A stretch of DNA of 64,000 bases from CAWANF01 sp963783355 (GCA_963783355.1 CAWANF010000007.1:372001-436000); one strand, 5' to 3'. Shown: positions 36,331 through 45,691, counted from the first letter of the stretch. The notes: generated by a model not told the origin, from the sequence alone. Made by a program: numbers and translations.

Positions 36331-39072
36331 CTATTTTTTTACTGTGTCCTTTTTTGCTGAAGGCTCAAAAATCTTTTTAAGTTGATTCATTTTTTGACCG
36401 AAAAGCGTCCAGTTTTCATCTTTTAATGCATTTTGGGCATCTTTCCATAATTGCTGGGCCTGGTTAAATTCCGGCGATAACAATTGTGTTCCAACGGGAC
36501 CCTGATTGGATATAGTCTTGGATTGGGGTTGTTCCGCTATGGGCGTACTTTTTCCAAAAACATCGTGTATGGCACCCTCCAGTGTCGGTTCCATAGCAAT
36601 ATTATCACCATAAGCCACAATAACTCTTTGCAATTGGGGTATTTCCACACCCTCGGCAATCAAAAAGACCGGTTCCACATAGATGAAGGTGTTATCGATT
36701 GGGATAACCATGAGATTTCCGCGAATTACTTTTGAACCTTTTTGATCCCATAATGACAATTGCTGAGAAATAAGAGTATTCTGATCAATTTGAGCTTCAA
36801 TCTGGCTGGGCCCGTAAATTAATCGTTCTTTAGGCAACTGATATACGATGACATCACCGTAATCGGGGGCATCACACTTAGCAGCCATCCAGGCAATCAT
36901 ATTATCACGCTTACTGGGAGTAAACGGGCTGATCAGCATATACTGCAATTTATTTTCATTGGGCAGCTTTGCCAAAACATAATAAGGCTGCATTTCGATA
37001 CTCAAACCTCCGTATTTCTCGGTCGGACGTGTCCACAAATCTTCATTATTATAGAAAACCTGTGGATTCGTCATGTGGTAGGTATCGTATTTCGCCATTT
37101 GAATCTTAAATATATACTCAGGATAGCGGATATGTTCCTTAAGTGATTCCGGCATCGCCGAAAATGGTTTGAAGACTTCGGGAAAAACGTTTTGATAGAC
37201 TTTAAGAACCGGGTCATTTTTATCGACCACATAAAAATTAACCGATCCGTTGAAAGCATCGATTACAACTTTCACCGAGTTACGAATATAATTAAACTCT
37301 CCCCGATACGATTCTGAGTATGGGAAATTACTTGATTCGGTATAAGCATCCTGTATCCAGTAAAGCTTTCCGTCTTTACTCAAAACGAGATAGGGATCGT
37401 TGTCATAATGAAGGAATGGTGCGATTTGCTCAACTCGTTGTTTCACCGAGCGAAATAACTGGATGCGGCTCTGCGGAGTAAGATAACCGGAAAGCAACAG
37501 GTTAATATCGCCTTTATACCATGCGAATAAGCTCCTGCGCCAGAATCCTTTTAAAGGAATACCACCCGTTCCGTTGTAATGAGTATAAACGTTATTGCTT
37601 CCCTTGGGATAATCAAGTTCCTTAACATTGGTATTTACCACTTTGTAACCGGATTCTTTTTCACCGTAATAAAGCGCCGGCTGGGTAACATTGAGTCCTT
37701 CTTCGCCTTCCGGGGGTAAGTTTTTAATGACCAGCTTGGGAATTCCTTCACTGCCTTTTTCGGCTACAGGGCTCATTACCAATCCGTATCCATGCGTATA
37801 TTGCAGGTGCTTATTGACCCACGTATCGGCTTTGGCAGGAAGGCTTTGGGCAAGCTCTCTTGCCGACAACATCATTTCCCGATACCCTTTATCGGTGTGA
37901 TAGCGATCCACATCGACCGAGAAGAATTGATAATAAAGTCGAATTTCCTGCAATTGACGATAGGTTTGAATCAGCAGGCGGGGATCCCAGAGACGAATAT
38001 TATTTATCGTAGCCTGATTTTGTTCAACCTGCTTCATAGTCAGGCTGTCCCCGGCCGAATACTTCTTTTCTTTTATATCATTCAGCTTATATGCCAGTCG
38101 TGTTAACTCAATATTGTTCTTAAGGTAAGGCATTTGCAGCTTCAGCTCGTTCGGTTCCACATAATATTTTTGAACCAATGCGGGCAGTATAAACTGTCCG
38201 ACTGCAATGACTCCAATAAATACGACTGCCGTTGTAACTATCCGCTTCATCTGGTTGGTGAAACCCTGAAGCAATACAAGTATGATCAAAACGAGTGTTA
38301 AGACAATCAGTACCCAAAGCACTGGCAGGTTCACATGAACATCGGTGAAACCGGCTCCAAAAACAACGCTTCCCGGATTATATAATAATTCATAGCGATC
38401 CAGGTAAAAACCCCAGGAAAGAAAGAGCAGCCAAATCGAGACATTGATTGTCATGTGGCGGGTGATTGCTTTGGGAGAGGTGAATCCTGTATTTTTTTGA
38501 TAACGTAATAGACCCAGGTAGAAATACCCAACAATGATAATGACCGAACTTATGAACGCCAGCGTGATCAAACCGTTTTGCATAAGTTCCAGGAATGGCA
38601 GGCGAAACAGGTAAAAACCAATATCTTTATGAAAAATCGGATCTATTTGTCCAAAGGTCTGATGCCAGCCGAAACGGAAAAAAGTATCCCACTGATAATA
38701 AAAAGCGAAAGCAAACAAAAATCCCAACGCAATAGCAAATAACCAGAGCAACAGGCCTAATGCTTTGTGAGCCATAGGAGAATTGAGATTCATTTGCAGC
38801 TTGGATAACGGGGTCGTGGTGAGATCCAGCTTATTCATATGCTTTGCCAGGATCCGGAGATTGATACCGAGGTATAGAACCGAAATGACAAAAGCACTAA
38901 CCATCAGCCCGATTTGTGCAAATTTGATGGTCCAGAATACATCCTGATAGCCAAGTTGTTTGAGCCACATAAATTTTACAATCCAGTCGGTAAAACCAAG
39001 ACTGAAGATCAGCAAGATGAGAATGACGGCTAACCAGATTATTCGATAGGGAGACTTTTGTTTTTGTGCCAT
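36331..39072 (-). CDS. UPF0182 (COG1615) membrane protein
   Basis: A 913-residue protein of a widespread family with no known function. About seven hydrophobic helices lie in the first ~300 residues (for example RIIWLAVILILLIFSLGFTD near 11-30), followed by a ~590-residue soluble part, with family sequence such as YVEPNELKLQMPYLKNNIEL, YGLVMSPVAEKGSEGIPKL and SPFTPSKRDNMIAWMAA. The soluble part is probably outside the inner membrane. It is a single gene with its own terminator. Confidence 0.9.
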   Translation of the reverse strand: MAQKQKSPYRIIWLAVILILLIFSLGFTDWIVKFMWLKQLGYQDVFWTIKFAQIGLMVSAFVISVLYLGINLRILAKHMNKLDLTTTPLSKLQMNLNSPMAHKALGLLLWLFAIALGFLFAFAFYYQWDTFFRFGWHQTFGQIDPIFHKDIGFYLFRLPFLELMQNGLITLAFISSVIIIVGYFYLGLLRYQKNTGFTSPKAITRHMTINVSIWLLFLSWGFYLDRYELLYNPGSVVFGAGFTDVHVNLPVLWVLIVLTLVLIILVLLQGFTNQMKRIVTTAVVFIGVIAVGQFILPALVQKYYVEPNELKLQMPYLKNNIELTRLAYKLNDIKEKKYSAGDSLTMKQVEQNQATINNIRLWDPRLLIQTYRQLQEIRLYYQFFSVDVDRYHTDKGYREMMLSARELAQSLPAKADTWVNKHLQYTHGYGLVMSPVAEKGSEGIPKLVIKNLPPEGEEGLNVTQPALYYGEKESGYKVVNTNVKELDYPKGSNNVYTHYNGTGGIPLKGFWRRSLFAWYKGDINLLLSGYLTPQSRIQLFRSVKQRVEQIAPFLHYDNDPYLVLSKDGKLYWIQDAYTESSNFPYSESYRGEFNYIRNSVKVVIDAFNGSVNFYVVDKNDPVLKVYQNVFPEVFKPFSAMPESLKEHIRYPEYIFKIQMAKYDTYHMTNPQVFYNNEDLWTRPTEKYGGLSIEMQPYYVLAKLPNENKLQYMLISPFTPSKRDNMIAWMAAKCDAPDYGDVIVYQLPKERLIYGPSQIEAQIDQNTLISQQLSLWDQKGSKVIRGNLMVIPIDNTFIYVEPVFLIAEGVEIPQLQRVIVAYGDNIAMEPTLEGAIHDVFGKSTPIAEQPQSKTISNQGPVGTQLLSPEFNQAQQLWKDAQNALKDENWTLFGQKMNQLKKIFEPSAKKDTVKK

Positions 39073-39377
39073 TACGTTATAAGGCCTGATTAATATTGGC
39101 TAAATTTTTTATTGGTTAATAATAGGGGTTTAATGTTGGGAAGTAAACGGATTTTTTTAAAGGCTTCTACGCGACAATACGGTAAAATGTTTTAAAAATA
39201 ATCTTCAATAACATATTTAATGACCAATTCAGATAAATATCCTTCCCATTATTTCTGGCTATCCGGAATATTATGAAATGCAGTGTTCCGGGAATTTGTT
39301 ATACTTTATAAATACATGAGAGAAAAGGTTTAAATAACCTGAAACCAAATTTTGCACCCACATCTGAACATTATTTT
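39073..39377. other. AT-rich divergent intergenic region
   Basis: 305 bases between UPF0182 (leftward) and the CoA-binding protein (rightward). It must hold both promoters. I see no coding potential, no strong hairpin and no clear Shine-Dalgarno before 39378. Confidence 0.45.
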
Positions 39378-39791
39378 ATGAACACAAAAGAGATTCTTGA
39401 AAAAGCTAACGTTATCGCCGTTGTCGGGTGTTCCGGAAATCCGGATCGGGACAGTTATAAAGTGCCGGCTTACCTGCAGAAAAAAGGCTATACCATCATC
39501 CCGGTGAATCCGAATTACGATTCTATTCTCGGAGAAAAATGTTACCCTAATCTCAATGCCATACCTTTATCCATCCAAATAGACATCGTCGATATTTTCC
39601 GAAAACCGGAAGCAACTCTTGGTGTTGTGAATGATGTCCTCACCCGTGCTTCTAAAACAGGACGAATGCCCATTGTATGGACCCAATTCAACGTTTCTTC
39701 CGATGAGGCCAAAGAAGTGGCGAAACATGCCGGACTTCGATATGTTGAAAATCGTTGCATGAAAGTAGAGTACAGCAGGGCTTTTGAATAA
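39378..39791 (+). CDS. CoA-binding domain protein (YccU-like)
   Basis: A 137-residue stand-alone CoA_binding_2 Rossmann protein: KANVIAVVGCSGNPDRDSYK, PAYLQKKGYTIIPVNPNYDS, DIVDIFRKPE and the end RYVENRCMKVEYSR. The family is widespread and thought to bind CoA or acyl-CoA, but its role is not settled. It is a single gene, with no obvious operon partner. Confidence 0.88.
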   Translation: MNTKEILEKANVIAVVGCSGNPDRDSYKVPAYLQKKGYTIIPVNPNYDSILGEKCYPNLNAIPLSIQIDIVDIFRKPEATLGVVNDVLTRASKTGRMPIVWTQFNVSSDEAKEVAKHAGLRYVENRCMKVEYSRAFE

Positions 39792-40273
39792 TTATTCTCG
39801 TTTCTAATTACCAGAAATATTAAGAAGATCGCATCGCAACTTACTCTGTCCAAACGTACCCGAAAATACCCTGGGAATCCTTTTATAAGGATCTGGCACA
39901 GGCTCTTAAGAAGTAGTTGAAAATTATCATTTTGATTTGCATATTGGGCTGCAACTTATATAAACATGTTTGGTCATCAAGTCAGAGAATCTGTAAATTT
40001 GATAAAAAAGTGCGAATTCATCCTATAATAATGCCCTTTTCATGTCGTTTAATTTCCTGAGAATACGTAAAAAAAAAGAGTTGTGAGAAGTTTCCCGATT
40101 TTAATAACCTTTTTAAACAGCCTGTACATTAAAAAAACATAATGTACCCCTCTATTAGGCTGTTCTGAGCCGGATTTCTTGGAATCCGGCTCTCCTTTAT
40201 AACCATTATCCTATTATTTTGTCCGCGGTAATCAGCAAAATCCGCATGTTCAGCGTTCCATTTATTAATGGAG
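39792..40273. other. Intergenic region with two hairpins
   Basis: About 480 bases between convergent genes. Two inverted repeats are visible: GTACATT/AATGTAC (40124-40130 and 40141-40147) and GAGCCGGATT/AATCCGGCTC (40167-40176 and 40183-40192, loop TCTTGG). Neither is followed by a clean T-run on either strand. No gene is recognisable. Confidence 0.5.
40167..40192. other. 10-bp GC-rich hairpin
   Basis: Perfect arms GAGCCGGATT and AATCCGGCTC with loop TCTTGG. On the plus strand it is followed by TCCTTTATAA, which is a poor terminator tail; on the minus strand there is no T-run. It may still stop transcripts from both convergent neighbours. Confidence 0.4.
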
Positions 40274-41278
40274 TTAGTCTGATTTTAAATTGACAAGCAC
40301 ACGACCTTTTTGGCCACCTTTTAGAATCATGTCTATTTCAGGATCCAGCTCTCCCAGTTTGCATTCATGGATAATCGATTCCAGTTTTCTGAGCTTCCAT
40401 TCTCCGGCCAAAAGATTCCAGATTTTCTCCCTTATTGACTTCGGACAATTTCCGGAGTCAATTCCCAAAAGACTTACTCCCCTCAGGATGAATGGATACA
40501 CATTCGTGTGTAATTCGTACGATGCAGCATTTCCACAGGCGGCGACACTTCCCCATAATTTTGTAGAATGAAGCACTGTCGCCAACGTATTGCCGCCAAC
40601 CGTATCAATTCCACCGGCCCACCTGCTTTTGAGTAATAATCGTCCGGTTTGATCATTTAACTCATCTCTGTGAATAACTTCCTGTGCGCCAATAGATGTT
40701 AAATATTCTTTTTCATTGGTTTTTCCTGTTGCAGCAACAGCTGAAAATCCATTCCGGGCTAATAGTGCAAGTGCAATACTCCCGACACCACCGGAAGCGC
40801 CGGTCACTACGACTTCGCCATTTTCGGGTTTGAGTCCGTTTTGCATCAATCTATATAAAGCGAGTGCGGCTGTAAACCCGGCTGTTCCATACATCATCGA
40901 TTCCCGCAATGTCATGTTTACCGGCAATTTGACAACCCAGGCAGACGGTACACGAATGAACTGACCGAATCCGCCGTCAGTATTCATGCCGAGATCATAG
41001 CCGGTCACCAGAACGTTATCACCGGGTTTAAAATCCGGATTTTCACTTAACTCAACCACACCGGCCGCGTCAATTCCCGGCGTATGCGGATAGTTTTTGG
41101 TAACGCCTTTATTCCCGGCCGCAGAGAGCGCATCTTTGTAATTCAGGGATGAGTAGGATACCCGAATCAGAACGTCGCCTTCCGGTAAATCCGATATGTT
41201 CTTTTTTTTAATTGTTCTTTTATACGTTCCATCGGCCATTTCTTCCACGACCAATGCCCAAAATGTCTGCTTATTCAT
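40274..41278 (-). CDS. AcuI/YhdH-type acryloyl-CoA reductase-like oxidoreductase
   Basis: A 334-residue medium-chain reductase of the YhdH/YhfP/AcuI branch: VSYSSLNYKDALSAAGNKGV, HTPGIDAAGVVELSENPDFK, GYDLGMNTDGGFGQFIRVPS, the NADP motif VVTGASGGVGSIALALLARN (~157-176) and the end LKGGQKGRVLVNL. In bacteria studied, AcuI reduces acryloyl-CoA to propionyl-CoA with NADPH. The order of these motifs matches the family well, but the physiological substrate here is not shown by context. Confidence 0.88.
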   Translation of the reverse strand: MNKQTFWALVVEEMADGTYKRTIKKKNISDLPEGDVLIRVSYSSLNYKDALSAAGNKGVTKNYPHTPGIDAAGVVELSENPDFKPGDNVLVTGYDLGMNTDGGFGQFIRVPSAWVVKLPVNMTLRESMMYGTAGFTAALALYRLMQNGLKPENGEVVVTGASGGVGSIALALLARNGFSAVAATGKTNEKEYLTSIGAQEVIHRDELNDQTGRLLLKSRWAGGIDTVGGNTLATVLHSTKLWGSVAACGNAASYELHTNVYPFILRGVSLLGIDSGNCPKSIREKIWNLLAGEWKLRKLESIIHECKLGELDPEIDMILKGGQKGRVLVNLKSD

Positions 41279-41602
41279 ATTCTAAGTTCGAAGATTTTAT
41301 TTCATTAGAATTATGGGATATTTCAATGTACTAAAAATATGAAATGAATGAGCTCTTAGATCCTGAACTGCTGTTCCGGACCAAGCTTCAGAATATTTAA
41401 ATTACAGATGCTATTTCCAGTATCCATAGCTATTTTTAAAGGAAACTTATAAGACGGAGATATACCGTCAAAAGTTCGGAGGAGGTAACGATCAGCTGAT
41501 TACATCTTTTAAATTTTAAATGATGTATTGATCGTTACAATTATTGAGACAACTATTTTAAATAACCTATTCTTATTTCAAGAAATAATCGGTAATCCCA
41601 CC
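41279..41602. other. Intergenic region with long imperfect hairpin
   Basis: 324 bases between the divergent AcuI-like and GNAT genes. It carries a 10-bp inverted repeat at 41485 and 41529, preceded by the purine-rich GGAGGAGG, and a small GACGG/CCGTC hairpin near 41454. No gene is apparent. Confidence 0.5.
41485..41538 (+). promoter_or_regulatory. Inverted repeat upstream of GNAT gene
   Basis: GTAACGATCA (41485-41494) is matched by TGATCGTTAC (41529-41538); inside, ACATC (41502-41506) pairs with GATGT (41522-41526) around an A/T loop. It ends 64 bases before the GNAT ATG. It could be an operator or a leader hairpin; nothing in the sequence decides. Confidence 0.4.
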
Positions 41603-42202
41603 ATGTTGAAAACGGAATTTTCTTATCAGCTTAATGACGGTACCCCGGTGAAAATCCGTACCGTCAGAAAAGAGGATAAAGATCTATTAAAACATGGTTT
41701 CGGATTATTATCTGAACATGCGCGATATCTGCGTTTTTGTAATAATATTCCATCATTGAGCGAGAAGGACTGGGATTACCTGACGGATGTTGATCAGGTC
41801 AAACATGTAGCCTGGGGTGTATTTGACTTAACTTCCGACCAAAGTTTCGGAATCGGAATTGGCCGGTATATTCATTCCGACGAACCGGGAACAGCCGAAT
41901 TAGCCATTACTATTTTGGATGCCTATCAAAAACGCGGCCTTGGAACCCTCTTGCTTGGCTTGCTTTATTTGATGGCCCGGAAAAATGGCATCAATAAATT
42001 TTGCATGTACCTCCATGCCGAAAACATAACCCTGCTTCGCAAACTTTTTCCCCTGGGATTGAAGACTGTTTTTTCAGATGGATTGTTTCATGCGGAAGTA
42101 CCGGTACTGCACAACCTGGATGACCTCGGTTACTCCAGTGTTGATCCATGGTTTTTACAGCTTTTAAAAGAATTAGAAAAAATTATTCGTGCAAAACAGT
42201 AA
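41603..42202 (+). CDS. GNAT-family acetyltransferase
   Basis: A 199-residue N-acetyltransferase from ATG 41603; the open frame extends to a TTG at 41528 but the extension lacks family sequence and overlaps the inverted repeat. The fold is shown by VKIRTVRKEDKDLLKHGFGL, a beta-4 strand AELAITILDAYQKRG and the acetyl-CoA loop Q-K-R-G-L-G-T-L-L. It resembles the GNAT domain found in acyl-CoA synthetase (Pat-like) proteins (LRFCNNIPSLSEKDWDYLTD), so lysine acetylation of a metabolic enzyme is possible. Confidence 0.82.
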   Translation: MLKTEFSYQLNDGTPVKIRTVRKEDKDLLKHGFGLLSEHARYLRFCNNIPSLSEKDWDYLTDVDQVKHVAWGVFDLTSDQSFGIGIGRYIHSDEPGTAELAITILDAYQKRGLGTLLLGLLYLMARKNGINKFCMYLHAENITLLRKLFPLGLKTVFSDGLFHAEVPVLHNLDDLGYSSVDPWFLQLLKELEKIIRAKQ

Positions 42203-42248
42203 GGCCTGAACCGGATTTTTTGACGAATATGAAATACGAAACAATATG

Positions 42249-42455
42249 CTATTTGCGGCTTCGGATAATCGGTAATTTTTCGCCCGGATATAATCTTTGA
42301 TACGTACTTTTGCAATGTCCACAAATACGATGCTTGACCGGGACAAAATCGTACTCATCATGTTCCCCATTGTACAGACTACATAGCGTTGATGAATTTT
42401 CTCCCTGAATATGTACGATTTTCTTATTACTCGCTTTAAACTTGATATACTTCAT
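42249..42455 (-). CDS. Small CxxC protein of unknown function
   Basis: A 68-residue basic protein not recognised. It has C25 and a knuckle C45-GH-C48 (RICGHCKSTYQRLYPG) that could bind a metal with a nearby His (H42 or H47). The open frame extends to 42494, but ATG at 42455 is preceded by AAGGAGA about 13 bases upstream and begins cleanly with MKYIKFKASNKK. It is convergent with the GNAT gene. Real coding is likely from the start signal and the ordered composition, but without a family it remains tentative. Confidence 0.5.
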   Translation of the reverse strand: MKYIKFKASNKKIVHIQGENSSTLCSLYNGEHDEYDFVPVKHRICGHCKSTYQRLYPGEKLPIIRSRK

Positions 42456-42782
42456 ATCTTTGTTTCTCTCCTTCTCTTGATGATGACACTGCAATGCTTA
42501 TAAATATAAACTGACGAATTGACGGGTAATCAGTTATAATTCACATAGCAATTTTAATTAACGTCCCTCAAAATTTATTGATGTCGTAGTTGGCTTTAAA
42601 GGCTTGATGTATAACCTATTACCAAAACTCTCCTATACCATTCATACGAAACTCTCTCCGCCGGTAATATAAGAAACCCTGTTTTAAAATCGACAGTAAG
42701 TTTAGATTAAAATTACACTATCAGAAATTTTTAAAGTTCATAATGTAACGATTTCATCACTGGCTCGTCTACATTGATAGAA
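42456..42782. other. Divergent intergenic region before sigma factor
   Basis: About 330 AT-rich bases between the small CxxC gene and the ECF sigma factor gene. The promoter of the sigma operon, probably autoregulated, should be here. No clear ECF consensus (AAC near -35) could be fixed by eye. Confidence 0.4.
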
Positions 42783-43307
42783 ATGACGAAAGAACAGTTT
42801 AAATATCAGGTTATACCGGTTAAAGACAAGCTTTTCAGGCTGGCTTTAATGATGCTGAAAGACCGACAGGAAGCGGAAGATACTCTCCAGGATGTTTTCC
42901 TTAAACTCTGGTCGATCCGGCAGAAATTAGTTGGATATAACAGCATAGAAGCGCTGGCGATGACCATCACAAAAAATCTTTGTCTCGACAAACTGAAATC
43001 GTATGCGCATCGAAATAAATCGTCGAAAGATGTTCATCAGATGGAAATCAACTCCCGGACAATGACTCCCGATAAGGAAGCAGAATTATCAGATAGTATG
43101 AGCCTGCTGCGAAAGATCATCGACTCCTTGCCGGAACAACAAAAATTGGTTCTTCATCTGCGTGATGTGGAACATTATACTACCGAAGAAATTACAAAGC
43201 TAACCGGATTAAATGACGGAACCATCCGGGTAACTCTTTCAAGAGCAAGAAAAACCGTCAGAGAAGAACTAAGCAGGATCCAGGATTATGACCGCAAAAG
43301 AGATTGA
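42783..43307 (+). CDS. ECF-family RNA polymerase sigma factor
   Basis: A 174-residue extracytoplasmic-function sigma factor. Region 2 reads KLFRLALMMLKDRQEAEDTL followed by QDVFLKLWSIR; region 4 is LHLRDVEHYTTEEITKLTGL, then NDGTIRVTLSRARKTVREEL. ATG 42783 is preferred over an in-frame TTG nine bases earlier. It overlaps the next gene by 20 bases, the usual coupling of an ECF factor with its anti-sigma factor. Confidence 0.93.
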   Translation: MTKEQFKYQVIPVKDKLFRLALMMLKDRQEAEDTLQDVFLKLWSIRQKLVGYNSIEALAMTITKNLCLDKLKSYAHRNKSSKDVHQMEINSRTMTPDKEAELSDSMSLLRKIIDSLPEQQKLVLHLRDVEHYTTEEITKLTGLNDGTIRVTLSRARKTVREELSRIQDYDRKRD

Positions 43308-44052
43308 ACAATTACTGAATAAATATTTCGACGGAGAAACGTCGGTAGAAGACGAAAAACAGCTTCGGGATTTTTTCCTGAATGACGAAGTACCGGAGCA
43401 TTTAAAGAAATTCGCTGATTTATTCCGCTACTTCGAACAGGCAGGCCACGACGAAATTTCGGTGGAAGCTCTGATAGAACAGATACCGGACGATACGGCC
43501 GTTTCTTCGAAAAAACCCGGAAGAGTGATTTATTGGGTTACCCGTGTTGCCGCTGTATTTATCATTTTGATCGTTGGTTTTGCAACCGGCATTATATATC
43601 AGCAAAAAGCTCTTAGAATAACCAACAACGACATTTCATCACCGTCAAAAAACGGAATATCGGTTCGGGATGCCTCCTGGTATAACGACATTCAAAAAGC
43701 CTCTTCCAGCGAGCAAATTCAGCTGATCTCGCAGGCTGAAAGGGATCCAAAAGCCGGCGATTTAATCATTCAAACACTGATAACAACGCTCAACACCGCC
43801 GACAATGTGAATGTCCGGATGTCTGCCGCCGAGGCCCTTTACAAAATGAGAGATAATCCTGTTGCGAGAAGGGCATTAATACGGTCACTTCCCGGGCAGA
43901 GCGATCCGAATGTTCAAATTACATTAATCGACTTGTTAGTACGCATGAATGCAAAGCAGGCCGTACATCCAATGCAGGTTATGCTGATGAATAAAAACCT
44001 GGATAACGTAGTGCGTAACAAACTGGAAGAAGGTATCGGAATTTTAAGCTGA
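43288..44052 (+). CDS. Probable membrane anti-sigma factor with periplasmic HEAT-like repeats
   Basis: A 254-residue protein with three parts. Residues 1-75 are acidic and helical (IEQLLNKYFDGETSVEDEKQ), like zinc-less anti-sigma domains of Bacteroidota-type regulators. One membrane helix is at ~83-106 (YWVTRVAAVFIILIVGFATG). Residues ~135-254 carry HEAT-like helical repeats (NVNVRMSAAEALYKM, NPVARRALIRSL, DPNVQITLIDLLVRM). The 20-base overlap with the ECF sigma gene supports an anti-sigma role, with the repeats outside the inner membrane as a sensor. The function is inferred from arrangement. Confidence 0.75.
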   Translation: MTAKEIEQLLNKYFDGETSVEDEKQLRDFFLNDEVPEHLKKFADLFRYFEQAGHDEISVEALIEQIPDDTAVSSKKPGRVIYWVTRVAAVFIILIVGFATGIIYQQKALRITNNDISSPSKNGISVRDASWYNDIQKASSSEQIQLISQAERDPKAGDLIIQTLITTLNTADNVNVRMSAAEALYKMRDNPVARRALIRSLPGQSDPNVQITLIDLLVRMNAKQAVHPMQVMLMNKNLDNVVRNKLEEGIGILS

Positions 44053-44102
44053 TTCTATCGTCATTTCGAAGAAATTACATCATAAACTTTATGGAAATCA
44101 TC

Positions 44103-44876
44103 ATGAAAAAGTACGGAGTTTTATTTTTAATCCTGTTTGGCCTGGCAACATTGACGAAAGCACAGGAATTCAAAAAAAAGCTGGCCAATTCGTCCAATCA
44201 GAAGGTTGTCGTTACCATCTCCCGCAGCGAATTCAAAATCATAGGGTATAATGGTAATGAAATAGCCATAACGGCCAGTGATTACAAGAAACCACCGGCA
44301 CGGGCCAAAGGGCTGCATGCCTTATATAATTCCTCTGTCGATAATACCGGCATCGGTTTGTCCGTGACGGGAAATGGCAATGAAATAGATATTACTAAAG
44401 CCTCAGGTGCAAGTGCCAAATATGTAATCAAGGTCCCGGATAAAGTGTGGTTGGTTGTTAACCAGGCTAATTGGGGAGACAGCGACATCGACATATCCAA
44501 TGTATCGGGAGAAATTGACGTGCGGGCCAAAGATGCCGACGTGAAACTAGCCAACGTTTCCGGACCGGTTATCGCGAACAGTGTCAGCGGAGATATCACT
44601 GTCGTCACAAAGAACCTCAATCAATCCAAACCTACCGCTATAACCAGCGTTAGCGGAGTCATCGACTTGACTTTGCCTGCCGGTACGAAAGCCAACTTCA
44701 ACATGCGGTCTATCACCGGGGAGATTTATACCGATTTCAATATGGATATGAAGAATAAAGAAAAAAACATGCACCAGATTGGCGGAAACCTGATTGAGAG
44801 CAGCATTAACGGAGGCGGTGTGGCAATAAACCTGAAAACGGTGAGCAGTAATATCTATGTTCGCAAACCGAAATAA
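44103..44876 (+). CDS. Secreted DUF4097-like beta-helix protein 1
   Basis: A 257-residue exported protein (signal peptide MKKYGVLFLILFGLATLTKA). An in-frame ATG 12 bases upstream (44091) would add four residues. The mature part has strand repeats of the DUF4097 type: GEIDVRAKDADVKLANVSGP, VIANSVSGDITVV, TAITSVSGVIDLTLPAGT and SNIYVRKPK, predicted to form a right-handed beta solenoid. It is third in the sigma/anti-sigma operon. The function of DUF4097 proteins is not known; envelope location is likely. Confidence 0.8.
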   Translation: MKKYGVLFLILFGLATLTKAQEFKKKLANSSNQKVVVTISRSEFKIIGYNGNEIAITASDYKKPPARAKGLHALYNSSVDNTGIGLSVTGNGNEIDITKASGASAKYVIKVPDKVWLVVNQANWGDSDIDISNVSGEIDVRAKDADVKLANVSGPVIANSVSGDITVVTKNLNQSKPTAITSVSGVIDLTLPAGTKANFNMRSITGEIYTDFNMDMKNKEKNMHQIGGNLIESSINGGGVAINLKTVSSNIYVRKPK

Positions 44877-44922
44877 ACCAAATCTATTCATCATCACAAT
44901 TCTCTGAAAATCCATTACTATC

Positions 44923-45612
44923 ATGAAAAAAATCATTGTTATGCTTCTGCTTTGGACAGCATACTCGGGGGAAGTATGTTTAGCACAAAAGATTATCAAG
45001 AAAAGCTTTCCATATCATAAAGGAATGCAGGTTACCATGAACCTGAAATTCGGCGATACAGTCCGGGTTCATGCGTGGAATAAACCGGAAATCTACCTGA
45101 AGGCATCCGTTGAAATCAACAAGAACAAATTGAACGATGCGCTGGTAATGAAAACCGATCAAACCGGTCAGACGTTGAATGTTTCAACGGATTTTGATAA
45201 GCAGATGATAAAGAATGCCGACTGCGATGACTGTTCTGGAAACAGTACTATTCATACTCACGGATCCGTGATTTGCAGCCATATTTATTATGATATTTAC
45301 GCACCTGCCGGTACCGATTTAAAACTCAAAAGCATTTCCGCCAATATGATAATTCGTAATATGACCGGTCCTGTTTATGCCAAAACCATCAGTGGATTTG
45401 TTGATATGAACTGGCCAAAAGAAAAGGGAGCGGATCTCTACCTGAAATCCATTTCCGGCGAATTGTACAGCAATCTCAATATTCAGTTTTCAAACCACAA
45501 AAAAACGGTCCCGTTGGTTGGATATCAATTAGATGGAACAATACATTCCGGCGGGCCGGTGATTCACCTGGAATCAATTAGCAATAACATTTATTTAAGA
45601 AGCCTGAACTAA
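44923..45612 (+). CDS. Secreted DUF4097-like beta-helix protein 2
   Basis: A 229-residue exported protein with signal peptide ending near CLAQ (residue ~22). It is a divergent paralogue of the previous gene: both have strand repeats and the same closing pattern (here HLESISNNIYLRSLN). The mature part includes LKFGDTVRVHAWNKPEIYLK, a Cys pair (NADCDDCSGN) and SISGELYSNLNIQFS. It closes the ECF operon, followed by a strong terminator. Confidence 0.8.
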   Translation: MKKIIVMLLLWTAYSGEVCLAQKIIKKSFPYHKGMQVTMNLKFGDTVRVHAWNKPEIYLKASVEINKNKLNDALVMKTDQTGQTLNVSTDFDKQMIKNADCDDCSGNSTIHTHGSVICSHIYYDIYAPAGTDLKLKSISANMIIRNMTGPVYAKTISGFVDMNWPKEKGADLYLKSISGELYSNLNIQFSNHKKTVPLVGYQLDGTIHSGGPVIHLESISNNIYLRSLN

Positions 45613-45654
45613 AATATCCAGTCGAATTCTTCGCTAGAATCTTCTTTCAAATTT

Positions 45655-45691
45655 AAAAAAAGCTCTCCATTTTGGGAGAGCTTTTTTTTAA
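45655..45691. terminator. Bidirectional rho-independent terminator
   Basis: AAAAAAGCTCTCC and GGGAGAGCTTTTTT form a stem of more than 10 bp around ATTTT, with A-run before and T-run after, so it can end both the rightward ECF operon (stop 45612) and the leftward tricorn-like gene (stop 45706). Confidence 0.9.

Noticed and set aside
40124..40147. GTACATT/AATGTAC hairpin as a terminator
   Set aside because: No T-run follows on either strand and it is distant from both neighbouring stops.
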